64,000 bases of DNA from Microbacterium lushaniae. GTDB taxonomy: Bacteria; Actinomycetota; Actinomycetes; Actinomycetales; Microbacteriaceae. Below, in pieces: positions 25,005 to 32,761 of the stretch. Both the position numbers and the translations under genes were made by a program. A model generated the notes under the pieces. The model did no database searches. It was not told where the DNA came from and saw nothing but the letters and a program-made list of their open reading frames with translations. Numbering within the stretch: the stretch's first letter is position 1; every line of letters starts with the position of its first letter. Where the stretch lies: positions 372,001-436,000 of the forward strand of contig NZ_CP044232.1 of the NCBI RefSeq assembly GCF_008727775.1. The letters run 5' to 3'.

Positions 25005-25791
25005 CGCGCAGGGCCGCCAGCTCGGCGTCGGTGAGCCCGCCCTGCTGCAGATACGCGGCGGATCCGCCGCGCGCATCCACCCAGGCCAGCGCCTTCTCGA
25101 TCGCCTCGGCCGGCGTGCCGGCGACGAGTTCGCGGATCTGGTCGGTCACGGTGACGCCGAGCGCCTGGACCATCGCGAACATCCGCTGCGCCCACGGGCC
25201 GTTCAGGTGCTCCTGCGACGCGTGGTAGTCGGCGACGACGGCCGCGCGCTCGACGCCCACGGCGTCCAGGATCAGCGCCGTGCCGACGCCGGTGCGGTCT
25301 TTGCCGGCGGTGCAGTGCACGAGCACCGCCGTGGGCGGGTCGGCCGTGGCCGCACTCACCAGGCGTGCGAGCTCGGCGAACGTCGCGGCCGCGTGCTCGA
25401 GCATCTCGACGTACACGTCTCCGAGCGGGGGGATGAGTGCGAGCGCGGCCTCGGCGGTCGCCGCCAGCACCGCGGGGTCGGTCCCTGCCGCCACGGCCTC
25501 GGCGCCCTGCTGGGCCAGTCCGACCAGCGCGCCCTCGGTGACCGGCAGCTCCACGACGCGGAAGGGGCGCGAGGAGGGGAGCCGATCGGGGGCGAGCTCC
25601 CGTTCGAGCGGCGTGCGCAGGTCGACGACGACCCCGATGTCGGTGGCCGCCAGCACGTCCAGAGCCTCCGGGGTGAGGCCGCTCAGCGCGTCGGAGCGGT
25701 AGAGCACGCCGAAGGGCGTCGCGCCGCCGCCGGCCAGCGCCATCCCGCCGGTGTCCCGGAAGTTGAAGGTTCCCGCAAGCTCACTGGTCAC
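24988..25791 (-). CDS. Tyrosine-protein phosphatase (DSP/PTP-like)
   Basis: 267 residues. The P-loop VHCTAGKDRTGVG carries the catalytic Cys160 and the Arg of the CxxxxxR signature, and the N-terminal NFRDTGG segment (10-16) is typical of the MptpB-like lipid/tyrosine phosphatase group. The C-terminal domain (170-267) has the helical lid of that group. It removes phosphate from Tyr, Ser/Thr or phosphoinositides in the cytoplasm or after export; no signal peptide is seen. The GTG start has a TAGGCT -10 box six bases upstream. Confidence 0.9.
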   Translation of the reverse strand: MTSELAGTFNFRDTGGMALAGGGATPFGVLYRSDALSGLTPEALDVLAATDIGVVVDLRTPLERELAPDRLPSSRPFRVVELPVTEGALVGLAQQGAEAVAAGTDPAVLAATAEAALALIPPLGDVYVEMLEHAAATFAELARLVSAATADPPTAVLVHCTAGKDRTGVGTALILDAVGVERAAVVADYHASQEHLNGPWAQRMFAMVQALGVTVTDQIRELVAGTPAEAIEKALAWVDARGGSAAYLQQGGLTDAELAALRARLSG

Positions 25792-25797
25792 CGCGTC

Positions 25798-25803
25798 AGC
25801 CTA
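25798..25803 (-). promoter_or_regulatory. Leaderless -10 box of the phosphatase gene
   Basis: TAGGCT on the minus strand, six bases before the GTG at 25791. Confidence 0.55.
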
Positions 25804-25853
25804 ACCATCGCGTCTGTGCGGCCCCTGTCGGGAGGGGTTCAGCAAACGGCGGC

Positions 25854-25888
25854 GACAATGGTGGGGGGCGACCGATGGGCGGTCGCCC
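25854..25888 (+). promoter_or_regulatory. Promoter and 5' leader hairpin of the flavin reductase gene
   Basis: GACAAT (25854-25859) is the likely -10 box. Beginning at about the transcription start is a perfect hairpin, GGGCGACCG - ATGGG - CGGTCGCCC (25866-25888), followed by the ribosome site GAGGAGA. It could be an operator or an RNA structure; it does not match the FMN riboswitch, which is much larger. Confidence 0.5.
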
Positions 25889-25904
25889 GTCGAGGAGATC
25901 TTCC

Positions 25905-26486
25905 ATGCCCCAGGCCGGCGTCTCGCAGCCCCCTCTCGCGCGCCACTCCCTGAACCTCGTCCCCGAAGGGACCGAGCCCTCGCTCGCCGCCGACACGTTC
26001 AAAGCGGCCTTCCGCGAACATCCCGCCGGCGTGGCCGTCGTGACAGCGGATCCCGGTGAACACCCCGTCGCGATGACCGTCAGCTCGCTGGCGTCGGTGA
26101 GCACCGAGCCGCCCCTGCTGGTCTTCTCCGCCTCCGTGCTCTCCTCCAGCACGCCCGTGCTCGAGGACGCCGAGACGGTCGTCGTCCACTTCCTCACCGA
26201 CGAGCAGCTGTGGCTGGCCAAGCTGGGCGCCGACAAGGGCGCCGACCGCTTCGCCGACGCATCCGCGTGGCAGCGCCTGCCCACCGGGGAGCCCCTGTTC
26301 CCGTCAGCCTTCGCGTGGATCCGGGGACGCGTGGCGCACCGGCTCGAGGCGGGCAACTCCATCCTCTACGTCGTCCACGCCCTGGAGGCGAGCGTGCCGG
26401 GGGATGCCGCGCACGCGGGCGACCCGCATCCGCTCGTCTACCACGACCGCACGTGGCACCGCCTGGGCCCCTGGTCGGCGATCTGA
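25905..26486 (+). CDS. Flavin reductase-like (FMN-binding split barrel) protein
   Basis: 193 residues of the flavin_reduct domain family: FREHPAGVAVVTAD near 36-49, AMTVSSLASVSTEPPLLVF near 56-74 (flavin phosphate region), and the late GRVAHRLEAGNSILYVVHALEA segment. Such proteins reduce free FMN/FAD with NAD(P)H for partner monooxygenases. GAGGAGATC precedes the ATG, unlike the leaderless neighbours. No two-component monooxygenase lies beside it. Confidence 0.88.
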   Translation: MPQAGVSQPPLARHSLNLVPEGTEPSLAADTFKAAFREHPAGVAVVTADPGEHPVAMTVSSLASVSTEPPLLVFSASVLSSSTPVLEDAETVVVHFLTDEQLWLAKLGADKGADRFADASAWQRLPTGEPLFPSAFAWIRGRVAHRLEAGNSILYVVHALEASVPGDAAHAGDPHPLVYHDRTWHRLGPWSAI

Positions 26487-26504
26487 CGGGGCCGGCGTCC
26501 CGGC

Positions 26505-26510
26505 TACCAT
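26505..26510 (+). promoter_or_regulatory. Leaderless -10 box of the Gfo/Idh gene
   Basis: TACCAT, seven bases before the GTG at 26518; it decides this start. Confidence 0.6.
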
Positions 26511-26517
26511 CGGCACC

Positions 26518-27528
26518 GTGACCAGCACGACAGCACAGCGCACCCGGTGGGCCATCCTCGGGCCCGGAGCCATCAGCCGCGACTTCCTGGCGGGCCTGCA
26601 CGCCTCCCGCTCCGGGATGCTCGCGGCGGTGGGCAGCACAGACCCCGGCCGCGCCGAGCGCTTCGCCGCCGACGCCGGCGCGCCGTTCTCCGGGTCGTAC
26701 GACGAGGTGCTCGCGCGGCCCGACATCGACGCCGTGTACGTCGGCACGGTGCACACGACCCACGCCGACCTCGCCATCCGCGCGCTGGAGGCCGGCAAGG
26801 CCGTGCTGTGCGAGAAGCCGGCAAGTCCCACCGCCGCCGAGGTCGACCGCATCCTCGCCGCCGCGGAGGCGGCCGACCGGCCGTTCGTGGAGGCGTACAA
26901 GAACCGGTTCGGACCGTGGGCCGACGCGCTCCGCCAGGTGCTCGCCGACGGCGCGGTCGGTCGCCCGGTGCGGGTCGAGGCGGCCTTCGGATTCGACGCC
27001 GGCACCCGCAGCGGGCGGCTGTTCGATCCGGCGCTGGCCGGCGGCGCGATCCTCGACGTGGGCTGCTACCCGGTGTCGCTCGCGGTCGAGGCGGCGTCCG
27101 CCTCCCGCGCCGTCGCCCCCGACGCCGTCGTGGTGGCCGACGCCGCCGGTGAGCTCGTGGGTGGCGTGGACGGCGAGTCCCGCGCGCTCATCCGCTTCGG
27201 CGCCGTCGAGGGGGCGCTCGCCACGTCGATCGTGCGCGATCTTCCCTCCTCCGCCGTCATCCACTGCACCGGGGGCGCCATCGAGCTTCCCGACGCGTGG
27301 GGCGGCCGGGCGGAGAGCCCGACGACGATCGTCGTGCGCCCCGCCGAGGGTGAGCCCACCGTCGTGTCGGTCAGGGCCGTGCAGCCGATGGCCGCCGAGG
27401 CCGATGCCCTCAGCCGCGCCCTCGCGGAGGGCCGCCGCGAGGCGCCGGAGATGCCGTGGGCGCACACCCGCGCCGTCGCCGCGGCGCTCACGGCCTGGCG
27501 CTCGCGCATCGTCCCCTCCGCACCCTGA
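26518..27528 (+). CDS. Gfo/Idh/MocA-family oxidoreductase
   Basis: 336 residues. N-terminal Rossmann fold for NAD(P) (WAILGPGAISRDF near 10-22), the CEKPAS motif near 98-103 with the conserved Lys, and the C-terminal substrate domain with DVGCYPVSLA near 179-188. The family oxidises or reduces sugars, inositols and dipyrromethane-like compounds. It stands alone ahead of the xylanase pair, so a sugar substrate is plausible but unproven. Confidence 0.9.
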   Translation: MTSTTAQRTRWAILGPGAISRDFLAGLHASRSGMLAAVGSTDPGRAERFAADAGAPFSGSYDEVLARPDIDAVYVGTVHTTHADLAIRALEAGKAVLCEKPASPTAAEVDRILAAAEAADRPFVEAYKNRFGPWADALRQVLADGAVGRPVRVEAAFGFDAGTRSGRLFDPALAGGAILDVGCYPVSLAVEAASASRAVAPDAVVVADAAGELVGGVDGESRALIRFGAVEGALATSIVRDLPSSAVIHCTGGAIELPDAWGGRAESPTTIVVRPAEGEPTVVSVRAVQPMAAEADALSRALAEGRREAPEMPWAHTRAVAAALTAWRSRIVPSAP

Positions 27529-27558
27529 TCGCCTGCCCCACCACGTTCGCGCCTGTTC

Positions 27559-27596
27559 GGTGCATCCGCCACACTTCAAAGCGGCGCGGATGCACC
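27559..27596. repeat. Palindromic element after the Gfo/Idh gene
   Basis: GGTGCATCCGC (27559-27569) and GCGGATGCACC (27586-27596) are perfect inverted arms around a 16-base loop, 30 bases after the stop at 27528. The TGCATC core recalls the larger repeats at 30299 and 34640 but the rest differs. It may act as a terminator. Confidence 0.5.
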
Positions 27597-27740
27597 AAAA
27601 TGGCGCGGACGTGGGACGCGTGGCTGGGCGGACGCGCGCCCGGATCTCCTGAGTTCTGACGGGCCGGGCTGTCGGGTGCGCCGTTACGCTGGGACCTCGA
27701 CGCCCGATGGGGACCCCCGCCGCGGGGGAGGAGGCCGCGC

Positions 27741-29027
27741 GTGCCCGAGTTCGCTCACCGACGGACGGATGCACGGCTTCGCCTGGTCGACCGGGACGGC
27801 ACCCCCCTCGCCGGTGCCACCGTGACGGTCGCCCAGACCCGGCACGCGTTCGGATTCGGCAACATCGGCTTCGACTTCATCGACCCGGTCGCCGGCCCCC
27901 CGCCCCACGAGATCGCCGAAGCCACCGACCGTGGCGACGCCGAGCCGGAGGACCCTGCCGCCCCCGCCGAACTGGACGTGCTCGCCGAGGCCTACCTCTC
28001 GCTGTTCAACGCCGTGACCCTGCCGTTCTACTGGCGTCTGTTCGAGCCGGTCCGTGGCGTCACCGACGCCGAGCGGCTCCGGCGCACCGCCCGGTGGTTC
28101 CGCGATCGCGGCGTGACGGTGAAGGGACACCCCCTCGTGTGGCACACGCTCGCCCCGACGTGGCTGCTCGACCTCGACGACCGCGCGGTGGAAGACGCCG
28201 TGCGCGAGCGCATCCGCACCGTCGTCGCCGGGTTCGCCGGCACCGTGGACCTGTGGGACGCCATCAACGAAGCCGTCATCCTGCCCGCGTTCACGGCCGA
28301 GGACAACGCCCTCACGCGCCTCGCGCAGCGACACGGGCGGCTGGGGATGGTGCGGATGGCCTTCGAGGAGGCGCGGGCGGCCGGACCCGACGCGCGCCTC
28401 GTCCTCAACGACTTCGACCTGTCGCCGGCGTACGAGCGGATCATCGACGAGAGCCTGGACGCCGGCGTGCCCATCGATGCCATCGGGCTGCAGACCCACA
28501 TGCATCAGGGATTCCGCGGCGAGGACGAGATCGGCGAGGTGCTCGACCGGTTCGCCCGGTTCGGCCTGCCGCTGCAACTGACCGAGACGACCCTCGTGTC
28601 GGGGGATCTCATGCCGCCGCACATCGTCGACCTCAACGACCACGTCGTCCAGGAGTGGCCGTCCACCCCGGAGGGCGAGGAACGCCAGGCCGACGAGATC
28701 GTCCGTCACTACCGCACGGCCTTCGCCCATCCCGCCGTCGAGTCGGTCACCTACTGGGGGCTGACGGATGCCGGAGCGTGGCTGGGCGCCCCGGCCGGCC
28801 TCCTGCGCGTGGATGGGTCTGGCAAACCGGCGTTCGACGCGCTGCGCGACCTCATCCGCCGCCAGTGGTGGACTCCGCCGGCATCCGCCGCGGCCGACGC
28901 CGACGCGGTCGTGGCGGTGCGGGGGTTCGCCGGCACCTACCGGGTGAGGACGGATGCTGCCGAAGCCGACGTCGAGCTGCCGGCCGGCCCGTTCGCGGTC
29001 GATGTGGTGCTGGCGGGGGAGAGATGA
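27741..29027 (+). CDS. GH10 endo-1,4-beta-xylanase without a signal peptide
   Basis: 428 residues. After an N-terminal beta segment (10-40) comes the GH10 barrel: VKGHPLVWHT near 129-138, the acid/base Glu177 in LWDAINEAV, QTHMHQG near 252-258, and the nucleophile Glu282 in QLTETTL. It cleaves internal xylan linkages. There is no export signal, so it should act in the cytoplasm on imported xylo-oligosaccharides. The GTG start follows GGGGGAGGAGG. It overlaps the alditol oxidase ATG by four bases, linking xylose-chain cleavage to polyol oxidation. Confidence 0.88.
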   Translation: MPEFAHRRTDARLRLVDRDGTPLAGATVTVAQTRHAFGFGNIGFDFIDPVAGPPPHEIAEATDRGDAEPEDPAAPAELDVLAEAYLSLFNAVTLPFYWRLFEPVRGVTDAERLRRTARWFRDRGVTVKGHPLVWHTLAPTWLLDLDDRAVEDAVRERIRTVVAGFAGTVDLWDAINEAVILPAFTAEDNALTRLAQRHGRLGMVRMAFEEARAAGPDARLVLNDFDLSPAYERIIDESLDAGVPIDAIGLQTHMHQGFRGEDEIGEVLDRFARFGLPLQLTETTLVSGDLMPPHIVDLNDHVVQEWPSTPEGEERQADEIVRHYRTAFAHPAVESVTYWGLTDAGAWLGAPAGLLRVDGSGKPAFDALRDLIRRQWWTPPASAAADADAVVAVRGFAGTYRVRTDAAEADVELPAGPFAVDVVLAGER

Positions 29028-30283
29028 CCGCGGGCCGGCGGACGAACTGGGCGGGCAACCTCGTCTACTCCGCGGCGGAGGTGGTATCGCCGGCATCGGT
29101 GGACGAACTGTCCGGCGTGGTGCGCGGCGCCGACCGCATCAAGCCCTTCGGCACGCGCCACAGCTTCAACACCGTCGCCGACACCGAGGGCGTCGCCGTC
29201 TCGGTCGCCGGGCTCCCCCCGGAGGTGTCGATCGATCCCGGACGCCGCGTCGTGCGGGCCGCGGCGGGCCTGCGGTACGGCGACCTGGCCGCTCGGCTCG
29301 ACCGCGAGGGGTGGGCCCTGTCCAACCTCGCCTCCCTCCCGCACATCTCCCTCGCCGGGGCGGTGGCGACCGGGACCCACGGCTCGGGCGACACCGCGGG
29401 CTCGCTCGCCTCCGCCGTCGGGGCGGTCGAGCTCGTCACCGCCGACGGCGCCCTCCGCACGTTTCGGCGGGGCGATCCCGACTTCCCCGGCGTCGTGGTC
29501 TCCCTCGGTGCGCTCGGGGTCGTCACGACGGTCGAGCTCGACATCGTGCCGCGCTTCGACATCGCGCAGACGGTGTACGAGGATCTGCCGCTGGATGCCG
29601 CGCTCACCCAGTACGGCGCGATCACCGCCGCGGGATACAGCGTTTCGCTGTTCACGACCTGGCGCGATCCCGACGTCGTCGAGCAGGTGTGGGTGAAGCG
29701 CCGCGCCGAGGCCGGGCCCGCCCCCGACACCCTCCTGGGCGCTCGCCGCGCCGCGGTCAAGCGGCATCCGCTGCCCGGCGTCGACCCGCAGCACTGCACC
29801 GACCAGCTCGGCGTCCCAGGCGCCTGGCTCGCGCGCCTTCCGCACTTCAAGCTCGAGTTCACACCCTCCAACGGCGATGAGCTGCAGACCGAATACCTCG
29901 TCCCGCGGCGGCACGCGGGCGAGGCGATCCGCGCCGTGGCGGCGCTCGCCGGTGAGATCGCACCGCTTCTACTGGTGTGCGAAGTGCGTTCGATGGCCGG
30001 TGACGACCTGTGGCTCTCGCCGGCGCAGGGCGGAGCCGTCGTCGGCATCCACTTCACGTGGCAGCCCCGCCAGGTCGAGGTCGAGGCGCTCCTCCCCGAC
30101 ATCGCACGCGCCCTCGAGCCCTTCGCCGCGCGGCCGCACTGGGGCAAGGTGTTCGACGCGGATGCGGTCGCTCTCCGCCTGCCGGAGCTCTATCCGCACT
30201 GGGACGACTTCCGCTCCCTGCGCCGCACCCTCGACCCCCGCGGCGTCTTCCGCAACGCCTTCCTCGACCGCCTCGGGGCGTAG
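29024..30283 (+). CDS. FAD-linked alditol/xylitol oxidase
   Basis: 419 residues of the VAO/AldO family. GTRHSFN near residues 43-49 contains the His that binds FAD covalently in Streptomyces alditol oxidase; TGTHGSGDTAG near 118-128 is the FAD pyrophosphate loop; the C-terminus has PHWGKVF near 374-380. AldO oxidises the terminal carbon of xylitol, sorbitol and similar polyols, making H2O2. L-gulono/arabinono-lactone oxidases are the main alternative, but the GTRHSFN context favours AldO. Translationally coupled to the xylanase. Confidence 0.88.
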   Translation: MTAGRRTNWAGNLVYSAAEVVSPASVDELSGVVRGADRIKPFGTRHSFNTVADTEGVAVSVAGLPPEVSIDPGRRVVRAAAGLRYGDLAARLDREGWALSNLASLPHISLAGAVATGTHGSGDTAGSLASAVGAVELVTADGALRTFRRGDPDFPGVVVSLGALGVVTTVELDIVPRFDIAQTVYEDLPLDAALTQYGAITAAGYSVSLFTTWRDPDVVEQVWVKRRAEAGPAPDTLLGARRAAVKRHPLPGVDPQHCTDQLGVPGAWLARLPHFKLEFTPSNGDELQTEYLVPRRHAGEAIRAVAALAGEIAPLLLVCEVRSMAGDDLWLSPAQGGAVVGIHFTWQPRQVEVEALLPDIARALEPFAARPHWGKVFDADAVALRLPELYPHWDDFRSLRRTLDPRGVFRNAFLDRLGA

Positions 30284-30298
30284 GCGCCCGCCGCACGG

Positions 30299-30366
30299 CG
30301 AAAGTGCATCGACTCGGCGAAACCGCACCACATCCGGTGCACTTTCGCCGCCCTGATGCACTTTCG
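30299..30366. repeat. 68-bp double-hairpin intergenic repeat, copy 1
   Basis: Outer arms CGAAAGTGCATC (30299-30310) and GATGCACTTTCG (30355-30366) are a perfect 12-bp pair. Inside them, 30315-30329 and 30336-30350 (GGTGCACTTTCGCCG) form a second stem with 13 of 15 pairs around the loop ACATCC. It begins 16 bases after the alditol oxidase stop. A second copy with the same loop and right arms lies at 34640-34707. Confidence 0.8.
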
Positions 30367-30629
30367 GGCAGGACGGCGGGGATGCTGTGGCCAACGTGCG
30401 GGTTTCCTCAGGTCGTCTTGTGGTTCGCGTGCACGAGCGACGTCGAGGGTGTCCGAGACCCTGCGGCAACGCTGCGACGAGGCTGGCCATTACCCCGCCC
30501 GAACGTTGCGGCGCGGGCCCAAGACTGTAGATGTCGCAAGGGCAGCCGCTCCGGATCGGAACGGGCACCAGGCCGGCGACATCCCCTCCCCTCATCTGCG
30601 GCCCACCGCCGCGAAGCAAAGGACATCCC
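30367..30629. other. Leader region before the SipW locus
   Basis: No gene seen. A short hairpin AGGGT-GTCCGAG-ACCCT lies at 30446-30462, its GTGTCCGAGAC core recurring in the xylA-xylB element at 45175. I could not place the promoter with confidence. The ribosome site AAAGGA is at 30618-30623. Confidence 0.4.
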
Positions 30630-31202
30630 ATGAAGAAGTTCGTCAAGGCCTCGATCGCCACCGCTGCAGGCGTCACCCTCCTCCTCGGCGGCGCCGGCAC
30701 CTTCGCCAGCTGGAACGCCTCGGCCACCACCGCGGGTGCGACCATCGCGTCGGGCAACATGGTCGTCGAAGACTCCGGCGACGCCGGCTCCTGGACCGCC
30801 AACGGCGCGGCCATCTCGCTCGCCGGCTACTCGATCGCGCCGGGCGACACCCTCACCTACACCAAGACCATGTCGGTCAGCGCCGAGGGTGACAGCATCC
30901 AGGCCACGCTCGGTCTCACCGGCGGCTCGATCGCCGCGGCCGACCCCACCGACGCGTCCGACCAGGCGCTCGCCGGATACCTGCAGGCAGGCGCCACGCT
31001 CACCGCCGCAGGCGAGGGCATCAGCGGCACCGGCCCCACCTTCTCCGTCGCTCCCGGCAGCGGCGTCGTGGACGAGGACGTCACCGTCACGGTCACGATC
31101 GCCTTCCCCGCCGGCGACACCGTGGGCGGCAACAACGACGCCATGGGTGGCGCGGTGAACCTCAGCGACCTCACCGTCACGCTGACCCAGAACACCAACT
31201 GA
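30630..31202 (+). CDS. Secreted protein with SipW-type signal peptide (TasA/alternate-signal family)
   Basis: 190 residues. The N-terminus KKFVKASIATAAGVTLLLGG followed by AGTFASWNASA is the diagnostic SipW-dependent signal, cleaved after the hydrophobic core. The mature part is a Gly/Ala/Thr/Asp-rich beta-rich domain with no Cys, like the TasA/camelysin-type matrix proteins. It is first of four genes that end with a SipW-type peptidase at 32758. A role as an extracellular fibre or matrix protein is inference from TasA; actinobacterial members have not been clearly characterised to my knowledge. Confidence 0.85.
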   Translation: MKKFVKASIATAAGVTLLLGGAGTFASWNASATTAGATIASGNMVVEDSGDAGSWTANGAAISLAGYSIAPGDTLTYTKTMSVSAEGDSIQATLGLTGGSIAAADPTDASDQALAGYLQAGATLTAAGEGISGTGPTFSVAPGSGVVDEDVTVTVTIAFPAGDTVGGNNDAMGGAVNLSDLTVTLTQNTN

Positions 31203-31250
31203 CCCGCCGCTCCCGCTGGGCACGAGCCCACGACACAGATGAGGACCAGG

Positions 31251-31835
31251 ATGCTTCGCCCCCGCCTCCGCCCCGCGCCCCGCGCACAGCAGCACCGCCG
31301 CGCTTCGGCGCCGGTGCGCATGCTGCTCGCCGCGCTCGGCACGGCGGGGGCGATCATCCTGGGGATCGTCGCCGGCAGCGGAACGTTCGCCGCGTGGGCC
31401 AGCAGTGCACCCGCGGCCGGAGCCGTCACGGTGACCGCCGGGTCCGCGGCCCTTTCGCTCACCCCCCTCTCCCTCACGGCCACCGACCTCTACCCCGGTA
31501 AGACGGTGTACGCCGCCACCACCGTCCGCAACGCCGGCACGACGCCTCTCGCCCTCGCGGTGCAGGCCTCCTCGGCCGCGGCGACGCCCTTCACCTCGGC
31601 GCTCGTGGTGTCAGCCGGCAGCGGCACGGCGGCCAACTGCACGGCCGGTAGAGTGGCGCCCACGGTGACCACCCCCCTCGGAGCCCCTGCCACCCTCGCC
31701 CAGACCCTGGCGCCGGGTACCACGGCGACCCTGTGCATCGGGGTGGGCCTGCCCGTCGGCGCACCCGCCGCGGCGGCCGGCGCCGCTGCCGGCGCCCTGT
31801 CCATCACCGTCTCCGGATCCCAGGTGTCCCGATGA
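31251..31835 (+). CDS. Second SipW-type secreted protein
   Basis: 194 residues. A basic stretch (residues 1-22) is followed by a hydrophobic core and SGTFAAWASSAP, the alternate signal motif, near 45-56. The mature part is Ala/Thr-rich and contains a beta-sandwich-like segment TTVRNAGTTPLALAVQ. Two Cys in the mature region (NCTAG and ATLCIGV) could form a disulfide. The ATG at 31251 is preceded by AGGA at 31242; ATG 31239 is an alternative. It overlaps the next gene by four bases. Confidence 0.78.
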   Translation: MLRPRLRPAPRAQQHRRASAPVRMLLAALGTAGAIILGIVAGSGTFAAWASSAPAAGAVTVTAGSAALSLTPLSLTATDLYPGKTVYAATTVRNAGTTPLALAVQASSAAATPFTSALVVSAGSGTAANCTAGRVAPTVTTPLGAPATLAQTLAPGTTATLCIGVGLPVGAPAAAAGAAAGALSITVSGSQVSR

Positions 31836-32761
31836 CCCGCCGTCGGCTTCTCGTCCCGATCGTCGCGATCGCGACGTTCGTCGCGCTCGCCAGCGGCGGA
31901 GCGGCGGCGGCCGCCTGGCTGGCAAGTGCGAGCGTGACGGCGAACGCCTCCTCCGCCACGGTCGCCACGACCCTCACGCAGGCCGGCAGCCTCACCACCA
32001 CGTACCGGTATGCGGGCACGACCTCCCCGACCGCCCGCGGAACGCTGGCGATCGCCAACACCGGCCGCGCGCCGCTGACCTACACGCTGGCCAACCAGCT
32101 CACCGGCAGCACGGCTCTCGCCCAGAAGACCACGCTGCAGCTGTGGACGGGAACGTGCGGCCCGACTCCGCCGAGCACGGGCGTCATCACGACGACCCTC
32201 GCCGACCCCGCCCCGCCGCTCCCGAGCGCGGCGCGTACGATCGCCCCGGGCGCCACCGTCACGGTGTGCCTGGCCACGCGCATCTCCGGAACGGATGCCT
32301 CGGCCGCCAACGCCGCCCTGCAGGGGCAGAGCGTGACCGCCGTCTTCCGTGTGACGGGCGCCGTCGGGTCGGACTGGACCGCCACCGCCGAGGCCGCACC
32401 CTTCACCCAGACGGCCTACCGCATCGACCCCGCGGGCGCCGTCGCCTGCACTGCGGCGCGCTGGGGCGAGGTCACCCTCAACTGGACCGCCCCCGCGAAC
32501 CGGGTCGCAGGGTCCCCCGTGACCTACCGCATCTTCGACACCGCCTCCGGGGACACGCTCGACACCGTGACCGCCGACGCGGCCACCGCATCCGTCACGC
32601 TCGGCGGGTACGACCTCCCCCGCAACGGCACGTTCGCCCTCGCCGTCGAGGCGCGGGATGCCACGTCGGGAACCACCGCCACGGCGTCCGCCCCCGTCTC
32701 TGTGATCCGCACGACGCCGTGGAACCTCGGCATCCTCTTCCCCTCCCTGCGCTGCTCATGA
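31832..32761 (+). CDS. Third SipW-type secreted protein with fibronectin-III-like end
   Basis: 309 residues. The signal resembles that of the two upstream proteins in weaker form (GGAAAAAWLASASVTANA near 22-39). The first 200 mature residues are a Thr/Ala-rich beta domain, and the C-terminal part from about 205 (EVTLNWTAPANRVAGSPVTYRIF) looks like a fibronectin type III module. ATG overlaps the preceding stop, and its own stop overlaps the peptidase gene. Possibly a matrix-anchor or adhesive component; that is inference. Confidence 0.78.
   Translation: MTRRRLLVPIVAIATFVALASGGAAAAAWLASASVTANASSATVATTLTQAGSLTTTYRYAGTTSPTARGTLAIANTGRAPLTYTLANQLTGSTALAQKTTLQLWTGTCGPTPPSTGVITTTLADPAPPLPSAARTIAPGATVTVCLATRISGTDASAANAALQGQSVTAVFRVTGAVGSDWTATAEAAPFTQTAYRIDPAGAVACTAARWGEVTLNWTAPANRVAGSPVTYRIFDTASGDTLDTVTADAATASVTLGGYDLPRNGTFALAVEARDATSGTTATASAPVSVIRTTPWNLGILFPSLRCS

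Noticed and set aside
25854..25904. FMN riboswitch before the flavin reductase gene
   Set aside because: The leader is about 40 bases long, far shorter than the six-stem FMN aptamer.
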